A stretch of DNA of 14,794 bases from Alphaproteobacteria bacterium (GTDB lineage Bacteria; Pseudomonadota; Alphaproteobacteria; BNTO01). The stretch lies in the NCBI GenBank assembly GCA_025996655.1, contig BNTO01000003.1:1-14794 (forward strand), written 5' to 3'. This document shows, piece after piece, positions 1 to 12,161 of this stretch (position 1 is its first letter; each line of letters opens with the position of its first letter). Position numbers and translations under genes: made by a program. The notes beneath the pieces were generated by a model, which did not search any database, was not told the DNA's origin, and saw only the letters and a list, made by a program, of their open reading frames with translations.

Positions 1-2
1 AG

Positions 3-125
3 GACTTGATCATGTCTCGTAAAAAATCCTGCAGACAGCGCAAGGCCCATCCCTTCCGGCCCTCTAACGCGCCGATTGGACTTCATGGGAAACAATCAAA
101 CCCGGACATTTCTAAATTGCGTTGA
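3..125 (+). CDS. Possible C-terminal tail of an unrecognised ORF
   Basis: This frame is open from the left edge to a TGA at 123-125, and its first ATG is at 12-14, giving a 37-residue basic tail (SRKKSCRQRK...). I do not recognise it. It is not the C-terminus of NusG, the usual upstream neighbour of rplK. No clear ribosome binding site precedes the ATG, so it could be the end of a longer gene or simply chance. The rest of 1-243 holds only the rplK promoter and leader. Confidence 0.15.
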   Translation, partial: DLIMSRKKSCRQRKAHPFRPSNAPIGLHGKQSNPDISKLR

Positions 126-199
126 CAGAAAAACGTTTTAGGATTTTTCAAAATTCGGCAGAACAAAAAGGCCCGGCCCAACCCTCCAAAAAAAACATC

Positions 200-229
200 T
201 TGCTTTTTGCAAAAAAAATCTTATAGAAT
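200..229 (+). promoter_or_regulatory. Sigma70-type promoter for the rplK operon
   Basis: A -35 box TTGCTT lies at 200-205. It is followed by an A-rich spacer and a -10 region TATAGAAT at 222-229, readable as TATAGA with a 16-base spacer or TAGAAT with an 18-base spacer. The predicted start near 235-238 puts the L1 operator at the very 5' end of the message, which independently supports the placement. Upstream DNA at 190-220 is rich in A and T tracts, as expected for a strong ribosomal protein promoter. Confidence 0.6.
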
Positions 230-242
230 AGACAGTAAGAGT

Positions 243-270
243 TGTGGGAGAGACGCCAGCTCGCACCACA
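243..270 (+). promoter_or_regulatory. L1 translational operator in the rplK leader
   Basis: The leader contains GTGGGAG at 244-250 and GACGCCAG at 252-259. Both strings occur in the L1-binding arm of E. coli 23S rRNA (helices 76-78). TGTGG 243-247 pairs with CCACA 266-270, and GAG 248-250 pairs with CTC 260-262. This leaves a three-base GCA bulge at 263-265, the asymmetric form typical of L1 sites on mRNA. Free L1 (product of rplA, next in the operon) would bind here and block rplK translation. The mimicry is seen in the sequence; the regulatory role is inferred from the family. Confidence 0.65.
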
Positions 271-291
271 GATCCTTGGGAAAGGAGCCCT

Positions 292-732
292 ATGGCACCC
301 AAAACAAAAAAAATAGCGGGGTATGTGAAACTGCAAGTCCCTGCGGGGAAAGCGAACCCTTCGCCGCCGATTGGAACCGTCCTTGGTCCGCGCGGCATTA
401 ATATTATGGAATTCTGCAAGGCTTTTAATGCCCAGACGCAGCAAATGGAGGCGGGGACGCCTATTCCTGTGGTCATTACGATTTTCTCGGATAAAAGTTT
501 TACTTTTATTATGAAAAATCCCCCCAACACCTACTTCTTGAAAAAGGCCGCAGGGATTGAGAAAGGCTGCCCGACGACGGGGCGCGGGAGTTTTGTCGGG
601 AAATTAACAATGGCACAAATTCGCGAGATCGCTCAGAAAAAGATGGAAGATTTAAATGCCAACGATATTGAGGCGGCGTGCCGCATGCTCGTCGGTTCGG
701 CGCGTTCCATCGGTATACAAGTTGAGGGTTAA
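292..732 (+). CDS. rplK: 50S ribosomal protein L11
   Basis: L11 forms the base of the ribosomal stalk with 23S helices 43-44 and takes part in GTPase factor function and the stringent response. The 146-residue product starts at ATG 292, with Shine-Dalgarno AAAGGAG at 281-287 four bases upstream. An in-frame ATG at 244 would lie inside the L1 operator and is not used. The N-terminal domain shows [18 protein letters not shown] and [10 protein letters not shown]; the C-terminal RNA-binding domain covers about residues 75-146 ([25 protein letters not shown]). One oddity is the usually conserved GPALGQ segment after PPIG, which reads GTVLGP, so a proline linked to thiostrepton sensitivity is Thr29. 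It is first in the operon, with rplA three bases downstream. Confidence 0.97.
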   Translation: MAPKTKKIAGYVKLQVPAGKANPSPPIGTVLGPRGINIMEFCKAFNAQTQQMEAGTPIPVVITIFSDKSFTFIMKNPPNTYFLKKAAGIEKGCPTTGRGSFVGKLTMAQIREIAQKKMEDLNANDIEAACRMLVGSARSIGIQVEG

Positions 733-735
733 GCT

Positions 736-1410
736 ATGCAAGGAAAAAGAATGCGTAAAGTCCGTGAGAATGTTGACGCGCACAAAGTTTATTCGCTCCC
801 GGAGGCAGTTGCTTTGGTGAAGAAAAACGCCACGGCAAAGTTTGATGAGACCGTAGAAATCGCGATTAACGTCGGGATTGATCCTTCAAAGTCCGACCAA
901 CGCGTTCGCGGAATCGCGCAGCTGCCGCATGGCAACGGGAAAACGTATCGTGTGGCGGTCTTTGCGCAAGGTGCTCAGGCGGCGGATGCGAAGACGGCGG
1001 GAGCCGACATTGTAGGCGCTGAAGATCTTATTGAGGCGATTCAGCGCGGCGAAATGAATTTTGAACGCTGCGTGGCGACGCCGGATATGATGGCGCTCGT
1101 GGGGCGTGTCGCTAAAATTTTGGGCCCGCGCGGATTGATGCCGAGCCCAAAGGCCGGGACAGTGAGTGTGAATGTTGCGGCGGCGGTCAAGGCCGTTAAA
1201 GGCGGACAGATTGAATTTCGTACAGAAAAAGGTGGAGTGATTCATGCGGGCGTCGGAAAGGCGAGTTTTGCCGAGGCGGCGCTTGAAGAAAACATCCGTT
1301 TTTTGGTGGATATTGTTCAAAAAGAAAAGCCGGCAACAGCGAAAGGGACGTTTTTAAAGAAAATGACGCTGAGCTCAACCATGGGCGCGGGCGTTACGTT
1401 TTTGGTATAG
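736..1410 (+). CDS. rplA: 50S ribosomal protein L1
   Basis: L1 builds the mobile L1 stalk at the ribosomal E site and represses its own operon by binding the leader. The 224-residue product (E. coli 234) has [14 protein letters not shown], the [14 protein letters not shown] segment near residues 130-145, and the C-terminal RNA-binding motif SSTMGAGV at about 213-220. ATG 736 follows the rplK stop by three bases and has GAGGG at 724-728. Its product also keeps the KRMR stretch found near the N-terminus of L1 proteins. ATG 751, with AAGGA at 740-744, is a reasonable alternative. The C-terminus ends a few residues after the motif, slightly shorter than in enterobacteria. The spacing suggests translational coupling to rplK. 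Confidence 0.97.
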   Translation: MQGKRMRKVRENVDAHKVYSLPEAVALVKKNATAKFDETVEIAINVGIDPSKSDQRVRGIAQLPHGNGKTYRVAVFAQGAQAADAKTAGADIVGAEDLIEAIQRGEMNFERCVATPDMMALVGRVAKILGPRGLMPSPKAGTVSVNVAAAVKAVKGGQIEFRTEKGGVIHAGVGKASFAEAALEENIRFLVDIVQKEKPATAKGTFLKKMTLSSTMGAGVTFLV

Positions 1411-1416
1411 GGAGGT

Positions 1417-1434
1417 TAGGCGGCAGCCTATTTT
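1417..1434 (+). terminator. Weak hairpin with T-run just after rplA
   Basis: TAGGC 1417-1421 pairs perfectly with GCCTA 1426-1430 around a four-base loop and is followed by TTTT. The five-pair stem and short T-run would give partial termination or mRNA end protection at most. It begins seven bases after the rplA stop and could separate the L11-L1 and L10-L12 units. Confidence 0.3.
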
Positions 1435-1469
1435 GAAGAATTTTGCGTTGGGGGTGGTAACACGCTTAG

Positions 1470-1567
1470 CGCGAAAAGGCGCCCAGAAGTGGGGGCCGAA
1501 TGTCGAAGACTGTGGGTTCTGCGTTGCGGTTTAATGAGAAATCGCCCACATAGACGGGAGGAATAAA
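1470..1567 (+). ncRNA. L10 leader RNA upstream of rplJ
   Basis: The 262-base rplA-rplJ gap contains CGAAGAC (1504-1510), then TGTGGG 1511-1516, which pairs with CCCACA 1545-1550, then TAGACGG (1551-1557). A stem flanked by a GAAGAC strand and a TAGACGG strand is the signature I know for bacterial L10 leaders, where the L10(L12)4 complex binds a kink-turn-like element and represses rplJL translation. The core match is direct. Outer helices and exact ends are estimated. Confidence 0.6.
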
Positions 1568-1621
1568 ATGCCATTTGATTTTTGGCTCTTTATCCGACTG
1601 TTTAGAAAAGGTTTTGTTTGA
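1568..1621 (+). CDS. 17-codon micro-ORF in the rplJ leader
   Basis: ATG 1568 sits five bases after GGAGGA (1557-1562), the best Shine-Dalgarno in this gap and stronger than that of rplJ itself. It opens a frame encoding MPFDFWLFIRLFRKGFV, ending at TGA 1619-1621. The product is hydrophobic and aromatic (five Phe, one Trp) with three basic residues. The Shine-Dalgarno overlaps the 3' strand of the L10 leader (TAGACGG), so L10 binding could mask it. It could be a leader peptide coupled to rplJ, 51 bases downstream, or a spurious ORF beside a leader that resembles a Shine-Dalgarno. No homologue is recognised. Confidence 0.35.
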   Translation: MPFDFWLFIRLFRKGFV

Positions 1622-1672
1622 GGCCTTTTGTCTATAAGTGTTGGAACGGTTGTTTAAACGAAAGAGTGGGTT

Positions 1673-2176
1673 ATGAACAGATTGGAAAAAGAACAGTGCA
1701 TTTCGGATGTGCGCGGGGATCTTCAAGGTCAATCTCTTGTCGTTGTCGTCAAGCAAAGTGGTGTGACGGTCGCAGAATCGACGCAGTTGCGGAGAAACAT
1801 GCGCCACGAAGGGGCCCAATTCAAGGTCCTGAAAAATACATTACTAAAAATTGCTTTAAAGGGAACGGATTTAGAGGGCTTGTCTCCGTTTTTAACGGGG
1901 CCTGTAGCACTTGCGTTTTCAGCAGATCCTGTGTGTGCAGCGCGTGTCATGGTGAAGTTTTCGGAGGATTCGGCCGACAAGATGCAAATTGTTGCAGGTT
2001 GGCTGAGTGGGCAAGTTTTAAATGTGTCTGCGGTTTTAGCGTTAGCGAAACTTCCGTCTTTGGATGAGTTACGCGCTAAGATTTTGGGCCTCTTGATGGC
2101 GCCGGCAACGAAAGTTGTGCGGACAATCAAAGAGCCTATGGCACGCGTGGCGCGCGTTGTGGCGGCAAAGAAATAG
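1673..2176 (+). CDS. rplJ: 50S ribosomal protein L10
   Basis: L10 anchors L7/L12 dimers to the ribosome and, with them, represses its own mRNA. The 167-residue product matches the usual length. The N-terminal RNA-binding domain carries LVVVVKQSGVTVAE (about residues 22-35), LRRNMR and FKVLKNTLLKIAL (about 50-62), all typical of L10. The C-terminal part (about 135-167: LRAKILGLLMAPATKVVRTI) is the helix that carries L12 dimers. ATG 1673 is chosen by homology; the upstream AGAGTGG is only a weak Shine-Dalgarno, consistent with control by the L10 leader and possible coupling to the micro-ORF. rplL follows 36 bases downstream. Confidence 0.96.
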   Translation: MNRLEKEQCISDVRGDLQGQSLVVVVKQSGVTVAESTQLRRNMRHEGAQFKVLKNTLLKIALKGTDLEGLSPFLTGPVALAFSADPVCAARVMVKFSEDSADKMQIVAGWLSGQVLNVSAVLALAKLPSLDELRAKILGLLMAPATKVVRTIKEPMARVARVVAAKK

Positions 2177-2212
2177 AAGAAAATTGTGTTTTTATTTTAA
2201 GGAGTTTTTCAA

Positions 2213-2584
2213 ATGGTAGATTTAAAAAAAATTGTCGATGAGTTATCAAGTTTGACGATTTTGGAAGCGGCGGAGTTGTCCAAGCTTCTCGAGGAAAAGT
2301 GGGGTGTGAGTGCAGCGGCAGCGGTTGCTGTGGCAGCGGGCCCTGCGGCGGCGACGGACGCAGGCGAAGCACAAACGGAATTTGATGTTTGGTTGGATGA
2401 TGGCGGAGCAAGCCGAATTAACGTTATTAAGGAGGTACGCGCTATTACCAGTTTGGGCCTCAAAGAAGCCAAAGATTTGGTGGAAGGGGCCCCGAAGCTC
2501 GTGAAGGGAGGGGTTACAAAGGAAGACGCGGAACAACTGAAAAAGAAATTAGAAGAGGCGGGAGCCAAAGTTTCCATTAAATAA
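2213..2584 (+). CDS. rplL: 50S ribosomal protein L7/L12
   Basis: This is the multicopy stalk protein that recruits elongation and initiation GTPases. The 123-residue product has the N-terminal dimerisation domain (about 1-33, [21 protein letters not shown]), an Ala-rich hinge (about 34-52), and the C-terminal factor-binding domain (about 55-123) with the signature [14 protein letters not shown] and the ending [18 protein letters not shown] at 2199-2204 lies eight bases before ATG 2213, a much better ribosome binding site than that of rplJ, as expected for a protein made in several-fold excess. An unusual Trp occurs at the start of the C-terminal domain (FDVWLDDGG). Confidence 0.97.
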   Translation: MVDLKKIVDELSSLTILEAAELSKLLEEKWGVSAAAAVAVAAGPAAATDAGEAQTEFDVWLDDGGASRINVIKEVRAITSLGLKEAKDLVEGAPKLVKGGVTKEDAEQLKKKLEEAGAKVSIK

Positions 2585-2641
2585 GAAGTACTTTGAAAAA
2601 GTGTTACGTTATTGCACGTGTGTTGCTTTATAAGAAGTAAG

Positions 2642-2677
2642 AAGAGCCTGCCCTCCTCTGGGGGCTAGATGGCTCTT
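2642..2677 (+). terminator. rplL-rpoB intergenic hairpin (attenuator or processing site)
   Basis: AAGAGCC 2642-2648 pairs with GGCTCTT 2671-2677. Inside it a second stem pairs GCCC (2650-2653) with GGGC (2662-2665), extended by T-G and C-G pairs. A pyrimidine-rich stretch follows, with TTTTT at 2688-2692. The position between rplL and rpoB is where E. coli has its partial terminator and RNase III site, which make polymerase subunits scarcer than stalk protein. The structure is seen; the strength of termination is inferred. Confidence 0.6.
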
Positions 2678-2740
2678 CCTTTGCGCGTTTTTCGAAAGAG
2701 TTGCTGGGAAGGCTTAGGGGATTGAGTGTCGCATGAAATG

Positions 2741-2761
2741 AGGATGAACAACATCCTTTTT
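2741..2761 (+). terminator. Second hairpin plus T5 directly before rpoB
   Basis: AGGATG 2741-2746 pairs with CATCCT 2752-2757 around loop AACAA, and T2757-2761 follows immediately, the layout of a small intrinsic terminator. It lies only about 20 bases upstream of the rpoB ATG. CTTTTT at 2756-2761 can instead pair with AAAAAG at 2763-2768, which would open the first hairpin. The stem is short, so termination would be partial. Confidence 0.4.
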
Positions 2762-2781
2762 CAAAAAGAGGAGAGGAAATC

Positions 2782-6924
<4,143 letters not shown>

Positions 6925-6957
6925 TCGAACAGTCTTTTTAAAAAATGGAGAAAAAAT

Positions 6958-9900
6958 ATGGCGTTTCAGAACATAAGGACCGAAACAGAGCGTGGGGATA
7001 TCCCCGCGTCCTTTGATCGCATTCGGGTTTCGATTGCGAGCCCTGAGCAAATTCGTTCTTGGTCTTATGGCGAGGTGAAAAAACCAGAAACCATTAACTA
7101 CCGAACTTTTAAGCCCGAGAGAGACGGGCTTTTTTGTGCACGAATTTTTGGTCCTATAAAAGATTACGAGTGTTTGTGCGGTAAATATAAGCGCATGAAA
7201 TACCGTGGCACAATCTGCGAAAAGTGCGGCGTTGAAGTGACGCAGACGAAAATTCGTCGCGAACGCATGGGGCATATTGATTTGGTTTCGCCTGTTGCGC
7301 ATATTTGGTTTACAAAATCCCTTCCGAGTCGGCTCGGCATTTTGTTGGATATGCCGCTGAAAGATATTGAAAAAATTCTTTATTTTGAAAGTTATGTTGT
7401 TCTTGATGCGGGTTTGACGCCGTTTCAAGTCAATCAACTTCTCACCGAAGAAGACGTACAACGCATACAAGACGAATACGGCGAGGATTCCTTTATGGTC
7501 GGCACGGGGGCGGAAGCTCTCAAAGTTTTGCTGCAGGCAATTGACCCTGTGCGCGATGTTGTGGCTATGCGTGCTGAAATGGTGGAGCAGGCTTCCGAAA
7601 TCCGCCGCAGAAAATTAATGAAGCGCATGCGTTTACTGGAAGCGTTTGCCGAGTCGGGAACGAAGCCGGAATATCTTATCATGAGCGTTATCCCTGTGAT
7701 TCCGCCCGAGTTACGGCCTTTGGTTCCGCTCGATGGCGGCCGATTTGCCACAAGCGATTTGAATGATCTTTATCGCCGCGTTATCAATCGAAACAATCGT
7801 TTGAAGCGCCTTACCGAGTTGCGCGCCCCAGACGTTATTGTGCGTAACGAAAAGAGAATGTTGCAAGAATCCGTAGACGCGTTGTTTGATAACGGCCGCC
7901 GAGGCCGCGCTATTTCGGGGACGAACAAACGGCCACTTAAATCGTTGTCCGACATGTTAAAGGGAAAACATGGGCGATTTCGTCAGAACCTTTTGGGAAA
8001 ACGTGTCGATTACTCGGGGCGTTCTGTCATTATTGTGGGGCCGGGTTTGAAATTGCATCAATGCGGTTTGCCAAAACGCATGGCTTTGGAACTTTTTAGG
8101 CCGTTTGTCTACTCGCGCCTTGAACGATGCGGATTGGCAAACACCTTAAAGTCCGCCAAGCGTATGGTCGAAAAAGAGCGGCCTGAAGTTTGGGACGTTT
8201 TGGAAGAGGTGATCCGCGAACATCCCGTTTTGCTCAATCGAGCCCCAACCCTGCACAGGCTTGGGATTCAGGCCTTTGAGCCCGTTCTGATTGAAGGAAA
8301 AGCCATCCAGCTTCATCCTTTGGTTTGTACCGCCTTTAACGCCGACTTCGACGGTGACCAAATGGCGGTTCACATTCCTTTGTCTTTGGAAGCGCAATTG
8401 GAATGCCGCGCTTTGATGATGTCGACCAACAATATTTTGAATCCATCGAACGGAAAGCCTGTGATTGTGCCGTCAAAGGATATTATTTTGGGGCTTTATT
8501 ATCTTACGTTTGAAATGGACAACGCGCCTGGGGACGGTATGACTTTTTCCGACATTGGCGCTTTAGAATACGCCTTACACGAAAAAATTATTTCGGTGCA
8601 TTCCAAAATTAAATATCGCGTTGCTTGCACAAACGAAGCGGGCAAAACATTTTGTAAGCGTTACGACACAACGCCAGGGCGGGTGTTGCTGTGGCAGTAT
8701 GTTCCCCACCACTTTCGGATTACTTTTGACAGCGTTAACAAACGTCTTATCGCGACGGATATTGCAAAATTGATTGACACCGTCCACCGTTTTTGCGGTC
8801 CAAAGCAGACGGTCATGTTTGCCGACAAAATTATGGCCCTCGGCTTCAAATATATGACAAAAGGCGGCGTTTCCTTTGGAAAGGACGACCTTGTTGTGCC
8901 GAAAGAAAAAGCCTCCTTGGTCGCAGAAACCAAAGCTATGGTGTCGGATTTTGAGCAGCAGTATCTTGACGGTTTGATCACTGAACGCGAAAAATACAAC
9001 AAAACAATTGACGCGTGGGATTCTTGTACGGATAAAATCGCGAAACATATGTCTAGCGTTTTGTCCACCACCGAATCGGGAAAGCAGCCCAATTCTGTTT
9101 ATATGATGATGGATTCCAAAGCGCGAGGTTCTATTGCGCAGCTGAAGCAGCTGGCGGGAATGCGCGGTTTGATGGCGAATCCGTCCGGAGACATTATTGA
9201 AACGCCTATTACGTCCAATTTCAAAGAGGGATTGAACGTTTTGGAATATTTCATTTCGACGCACGGAACGCGCAAAGGGTTGGCCGACACGGCTTTGAAA
9301 ACAGCGAACGCTGGGTACCTAACGCGCCGGCTTGTGGACGTGGCGCAAGATTGCATTATTACGGAAAAAGATTGTGGCACGGAAAGCGGCATCGCGATGC
9401 GTGCGGTTATGGAGGGGGCCAATGTTATTTTAAGCCTGGAAGAGCGCGTTTTGGGGCGTTGTGCGGCGGAGGATATTCTTGATCCGCAAACGGGCGGCAT
9501 TCTTGTGCCTAAGGGAGACCTCATTGATGAGGATGCCTTGGAGCATTTGAAAGGCCACGCGGTTGAAGAAATAAAAATTCGTTCCGTTTTAACATGCGAA
9601 AGCATTGGTGGCGTTTGCTCCAGCTGCTACGGCTGCGATTTAGCGCGGGGAACGCTTATTGGTGAAGGCGAGGCGGTCGGCGTTATTGCGGCGCAGTCGA
9701 TTGGAGAGCCTGGAACGCAGCTGACGATGAGAACATTCCACATTGGAGGAACGGCCCAAAAAGGGGCGGATCAATCGTTTGTGGAGGCGCCTTATGACGC
9801 GGTTTTGAAACTGCAGAACATCACAACGGCCGTCAATAGTCACGGGGCAACGGTTGTTTTGACGCGCAATGGCTCGTTGGCTTTGCTGGATGAAAAAGGC

Positions 9901-11148
9901 AAAGAGCGCGGGAAATATCCTGTTCCTTATGGTGCGAAACTCTTTGTTCAAGATAAGGAAAAAGTGAAGCAGGGCCAGAGCTTGATCGAGTGGGATCCGT
10001 ACACCATTCCGATTCTTAGCGACGCCAGCGGTGTTGTGACGTATGTTGATATGGTGGAGGGGATCTCTATTCGTGACGTTGTAGACGACAATACGGGTAT
10101 TACAACGCGCATCATTATCGATAATAAACAACACGGGAAATCCACGTCCTTCCGTCCGACGCTTGAGATTCAAGACGAGACAGGAAAGCCTATTTCTTTG
10201 AAAAAGGGCATTGAGGCGAAATACGTTTTGTCGGTGGATACGATTTTAGCGGTTGAAAATGGCGTTGCGATTAAGGCGGGAGATTTAATCGCGCGCATCC
10301 CGAGGGAAGCCATCAAAACGCGCGACATCACGGGGGGATTGCCTCGTGTTTCTGAATTGTTTGAAGCGCGCCATCCGAAGGATGCCGCCCTTTTGGCTGA
10401 ATTCGACGGCATCGTGGAGTTCGGGAAAGACCACAAAACAAAGCGGCGCGTGACGATTATGCCCGACGATGTTACGATGAAGCCGGTGGAATACCTCATT
10501 CCTAAAGGCCGTCATGTCATTGTTCATGCGGGAGATCATGTCAACCGCGGGGAAGTTCTTGTGGACGGGAATCCTGTGCCACATGACATCTTGCGCGTAA
10601 TGGGCGTTGAAGCGCTGGCGTCTTTTTTGGTCAACGAAATCCAGCAGGTTTACCGTTTGCAGGGTGTCCCTATTAACGACAAACATATTGAAGTTATTGT
10701 GCGGCAAATGTTGCAGAAATATGAGGTTTTGGACGCCGGCGATACCAATTTCATTAAGGAGGAGCCCGTCGATCGCATTACGTATCAGAAAGAAAATCGT
10801 AAGATGATTGCTGCAGGCAAGAAGCCTGCGCATGCGGTTCCTATTTTGCAAGGAATTACGAAGGCGTCTCTGCATACGAAATCGTTCATTTCAGCCGCCT
10901 CGTTCCAAGAGACGACGCGTGTTTTGACCGAAGCCGCTATTTATAACAAGGAAGATGAACTGGTGGGCTTAAAGGAAAATATTATTGTGGGGCGGTTGAT
11001 CCCAGCAGGGACAGGCAGTCTTCTGCAGAAATATAAAATTTACGCCGAGGCGTGCGCAGAACAAGGAAGGAAAGAAGAGGCCGCGGCCGGGCTAGAGACG
11101 AGCACAGCCACCGTTTTTGGTGGAAATGAAACCGCTGTGGCCGGATAA
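6958..11148 (+). CDS. rpoC: DNA-directed RNA polymerase subunit beta'
   Basis: RpoC carries the catalytic magnesium, the clamp, bridge helix and trigger loop. The 1396-residue product starts at ATG 6958 with GGAG at 6947-6950. The N-terminal zinc site is Cys72, Cys74, Cys87 and Cys90. The catalytic loop [12 protein letters not shown] places the Mg-binding aspartates at 463, 465 and 467. The second zinc site is Cys806, Cys880, Cys887 and Cys890 ([14 protein letters not shown]), with an additional Cys893. The trigger loop motif [13 protein letters not shown] is followed by a trigger-loop insertion like that of other proteobacteria, and the C-terminal region contains [10 protein letters not shown] and [17 protein letters not shown]. 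No frameshift or missing key residue is seen. It is the last gene of the operon, followed by a strong terminator. Confidence 0.98.
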   Translation: MAFQNIRTETERGDIPASFDRIRVSIASPEQIRSWSYGEVKKPETINYRTFKPERDGLFCARIFGPIKDYECLCGKYKRMKYRGTICEKCGVEVTQTKIRRERMGHIDLVSPVAHIWFTKSLPSRLGILLDMPLKDIEKILYFESYVVLDAGLTPFQVNQLLTEEDVQRIQDEYGEDSFMVGTGAEALKVLLQAIDPVRDVVAMRAEMVEQASEIRRRKLMKRMRLLEAFAESGTKPEYLIMSVIPVIPPELRPLVPLDGGRFATSDLNDLYRRVINRNNRLKRLTELRAPDVIVRNEKRMLQESVDALFDNGRRGRAISGTNKRPLKSLSDMLKGKHGRFRQNLLGKRVDYSGRSVIIVGPGLKLHQCGLPKRMALELFRPFVYSRLERCGLANTLKSAKRMVEKERPEVWDVLEEVIREHPVLLNRAPTLHRLGIQAFEPVLIEGKAIQLHPLVCTAFNADFDGDQMAVHIPLSLEAQLECRALMMSTNNILNPSNGKPVIVPSKDIILGLYYLTFEMDNAPGDGMTFSDIGALEYALHEKIISVHSKIKYRVACTNEAGKTFCKRYDTTPGRVLLWQYVPHHFRITFDSVNKRLIATDIAKLIDTVHRFCGPKQTVMFADKIMALGFKYMTKGGVSFGKDDLVVPKEKASLVAETKAMVSDFEQQYLDGLITEREKYNKTIDAWDSCTDKIAKHMSSVLSTTESGKQPNSVYMMMDSKARGSIAQLKQLAGMRGLMANPSGDIIETPITSNFKEGLNVLEYFISTHGTRKGLADTALKTANAGYLTRRLVDVAQDCIITEKDCGTESGIAMRAVMEGANVILSLEERVLGRCAAEDILDPQTGGILVPKGDLIDEDALEHLKGHAVEEIKIRSVLTCESIGGVCSSCYGCDLARGTLIGEGEAVGVIAAQSIGEPGTQLTMRTFHIGGTAQKGADQSFVEAPYDAVLKLQNITTAVNSHGATVVLTRNGSLALLDEKGKERGKYPVPYGAKLFVQDKEKVKQGQSLIEWDPYTIPILSDASGVVTYVDMVEGISIRDVVDDNTGITTRIIIDNKQHGKSTSFRPTLEIQDETGKPISLKKGIEAKYVLSVDTILAVENGVAIKAGDLIARIPREAIKTRDITGGLPRVSELFEARHPKDAALLAEFDGIVEFGKDHKTKRRVTIMPDDVTMKPVEYLIPKGRHVIVHAGDHVNRGEVLVDGNPVPHDILRVMGVEALASFLVNEIQQVYRLQGVPINDKHIEVIVRQMLQKYEVLDAGDTNFIKEEPVDRITYQKENRKMIAAGKKPAHAVPILQGITKASLHTKSFISAASFQETTRVLTEAAIYNKEDELVGLKENIIVGRLIPAGTGSLLQKYKIYAEACAEQGRKEEAAAGLETSTATVFGGNETAVAG

Positions 11149-11191
11149 AAGGGCGGAGGAGGAAGAGAGAGGGGGGCGCCGAGCGCGTGCG

Positions 11192-11238
11192 AGGAAGGGA
11201 TGGGGCGCTCGAAGGCGCGGCCTCCCTTCCTTTCTTTT
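11192..11238 (+). terminator. Intrinsic terminator of the rpoBC operon
   Basis: AGGAAGGGA 11192-11200 pairs perfectly over nine bases with TCCCTTCCT 11223-11231. An inner GCGC/GCGC stem (11205-11208 with 11215-11218) closes a TCGAAG loop. The T-rich tail TTTCTTTT spans 11231-11238. It begins 44 bases after the rpoC stop and its tail touches the stop codon of the convergent gene. There is no A-run on the left side, so it should work only for plus-strand transcription. Confidence 0.8.
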
Positions 11239-12118
11239 AGAGTTTCAAACCAATCAAAAGGCTTCCGCCGTAGTTTTTAATTTTTGATTTTATTTCGGTC
11301 TTTTCTTTAGAGCCGGAAGAATTTTCCCCTTTTCCAAAACCTAAAATATCGTTTTTGTCAACAAGGGCGTATTTTACTTTCATGGTGCGCGTTCGAGGGA
11401 TATCGTAACGGAATTCCGCTCCTATGAAAAAACGCGCTATGAAAAAACGCAGTCCGCCGCCTACAACAAGAAAAGGAACAAATTTATTGGAAGGCTTGAG
11501 TTTTGAAAAAGATGTGCCTTGAAGCGTGGTTTCTTTCTTCCCAAAATAAACAACGGCTTTTTTCGCGTCGGCTTGGGCCGCAGCTACCGTAGCCGACGAC
11601 GTATCTAGCGTGGCGGAAAGGGACCCACGCGTCTGGAAAACACGCATTTGAAGGCCGACAAGCCCATAAATGAGAAAACTCGAAAACGAGAATCCACCGA
11701 GGATATCCGCCCCGAAATTGTATCTGTTTCTAAAATAAAAATCGGATTCCATTTTATATTTTTCGGTGGCAGCGTTTTCGCCTTCGCCCTTTTTTTCATA
11801 GGTCCAGCTTTTCGGCGAAGGAATTCCGGCACCACTTATTCCAAAGTGCAGCTGGCTTGCGATAGCCCAACGCGCGAAAGAATACGTATACCCCGTCACC
11901 AAAGCTCCAGTAAAGCGTCTCTTTTCACATTCCTTCATTCCATCTTTTAAGGCAGGTTTCCCTGGAAAATCGGGATCCACTTTCATTTTTGAAAAATTCC
12001 CGCTACCGCCAATATAAAAGCCCGTGGCGGAATTCCCCGTGACAGAAACCCCAGAACCTTGGGACGGAAGCATGAAAAAAAAAGCTAAATAAGAAAAGAT
12101 ACGGCGCGCAAAATTCAT
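11237..12118 (-). CDS. Outer-membrane beta-barrel surface protein
   Basis: The 293-residue product begins with a signal peptide (MNFARRIFSYLAFFFMLPSQG) and has alternating amphipathic strands throughout. The early ATGFYIGGSGNFSKMKV, the central NRYNFGADILGGFSF...IYGLVGLQ, and the late VPFLVVGGGLRFFIARFFIGAEFRYDI resemble small 8-stranded barrels of the OMP_b-brl / Rickettsiales surface-antigen type. The chain ends in a strand, GGSLLIGLKL, as barrels do. Long Lys/Glu/Ser-rich stretches between strands look like exposed loops. ATG 12118 is preferred because the signal peptide starts there; a GTG two codons upstream is possible. No good Shine-Dalgarno is visible. It lies 43 bases downstream of the FlaA1-like gene on the same strand and probably shares its transcript. 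The ligand or host role is unknown. Confidence 0.7.
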   Translation of the reverse strand: MNFARRIFSYLAFFFMLPSQGSGVSVTGNSATGFYIGGSGNFSKMKVDPDFPGKPALKDGMKECEKRRFTGALVTGYTYSFARWAIASQLHFGISGAGIPSPKSWTYEKKGEGENAATEKYKMESDFYFRNRYNFGADILGGFSFSSFLIYGLVGLQMRVFQTRGSLSATLDTSSATVAAAQADAKKAVVYFGKKETTLQGTSFSKLKPSNKFVPFLVVGGGLRFFIARFFIGAEFRYDIPRTRTMKVKYALVDKNDILGFGKGENSSGSKEKTEIKSKIKNYGGSLLIGLKL

Positions 12119-12161
12119 AAACACGTGTTATGAGGGATCCTACAGTGGGATTATGGAATTC

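Noticed and set aside
1..50. Minus-strand ORF start (MGLALSAG...) leaving the left edge
   Set aside because: Only 16 codons are visible and the Shine-Dalgarno-like GGAAGG is one base from the ATG.
122..150. TTGACA at 122-127 as a promoter -35 box
   Set aside because: No -10 box sits at 16-18 bases; the nearest candidate, TAGGAT, is only 11 bases away.
244..291. Longer rplK start at ATG 244
   Set aside because: The extension would be encoded by the L1 operator, lacks homology to L11, and a strong Shine-Dalgarno serves ATG 292.
138..530. 130-codon minus-strand ORF over the rplK start
   Set aside because: It is antisense to the well-supported rplK gene, with no recognisable domain.
1614..1638. 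Separate rplJ promoter (TTGTTT and TATAAG)
   Set aside because: The spacer is about 13 bases, too short for a sigma70 promoter.
2604..2634. rpoB promoter (TTACGT and TATAAG)
   Set aside because: The spacer is 19 bases with a poor -35 match, and the hairpin just downstream makes attenuation of read-through more likely.
8575..9264. 229-codon minus-strand ORF within rpoC
   Set aside because: It is antisense to intact rpoC sequence and reflects codon bias of the real gene.
11648..11950. 100-codon plus-strand ORF opposite the beta-barrel gene
   Set aside because: It is the complement of a coding strand with clear signal peptide and barrel features; its own product has no recognisable domain.
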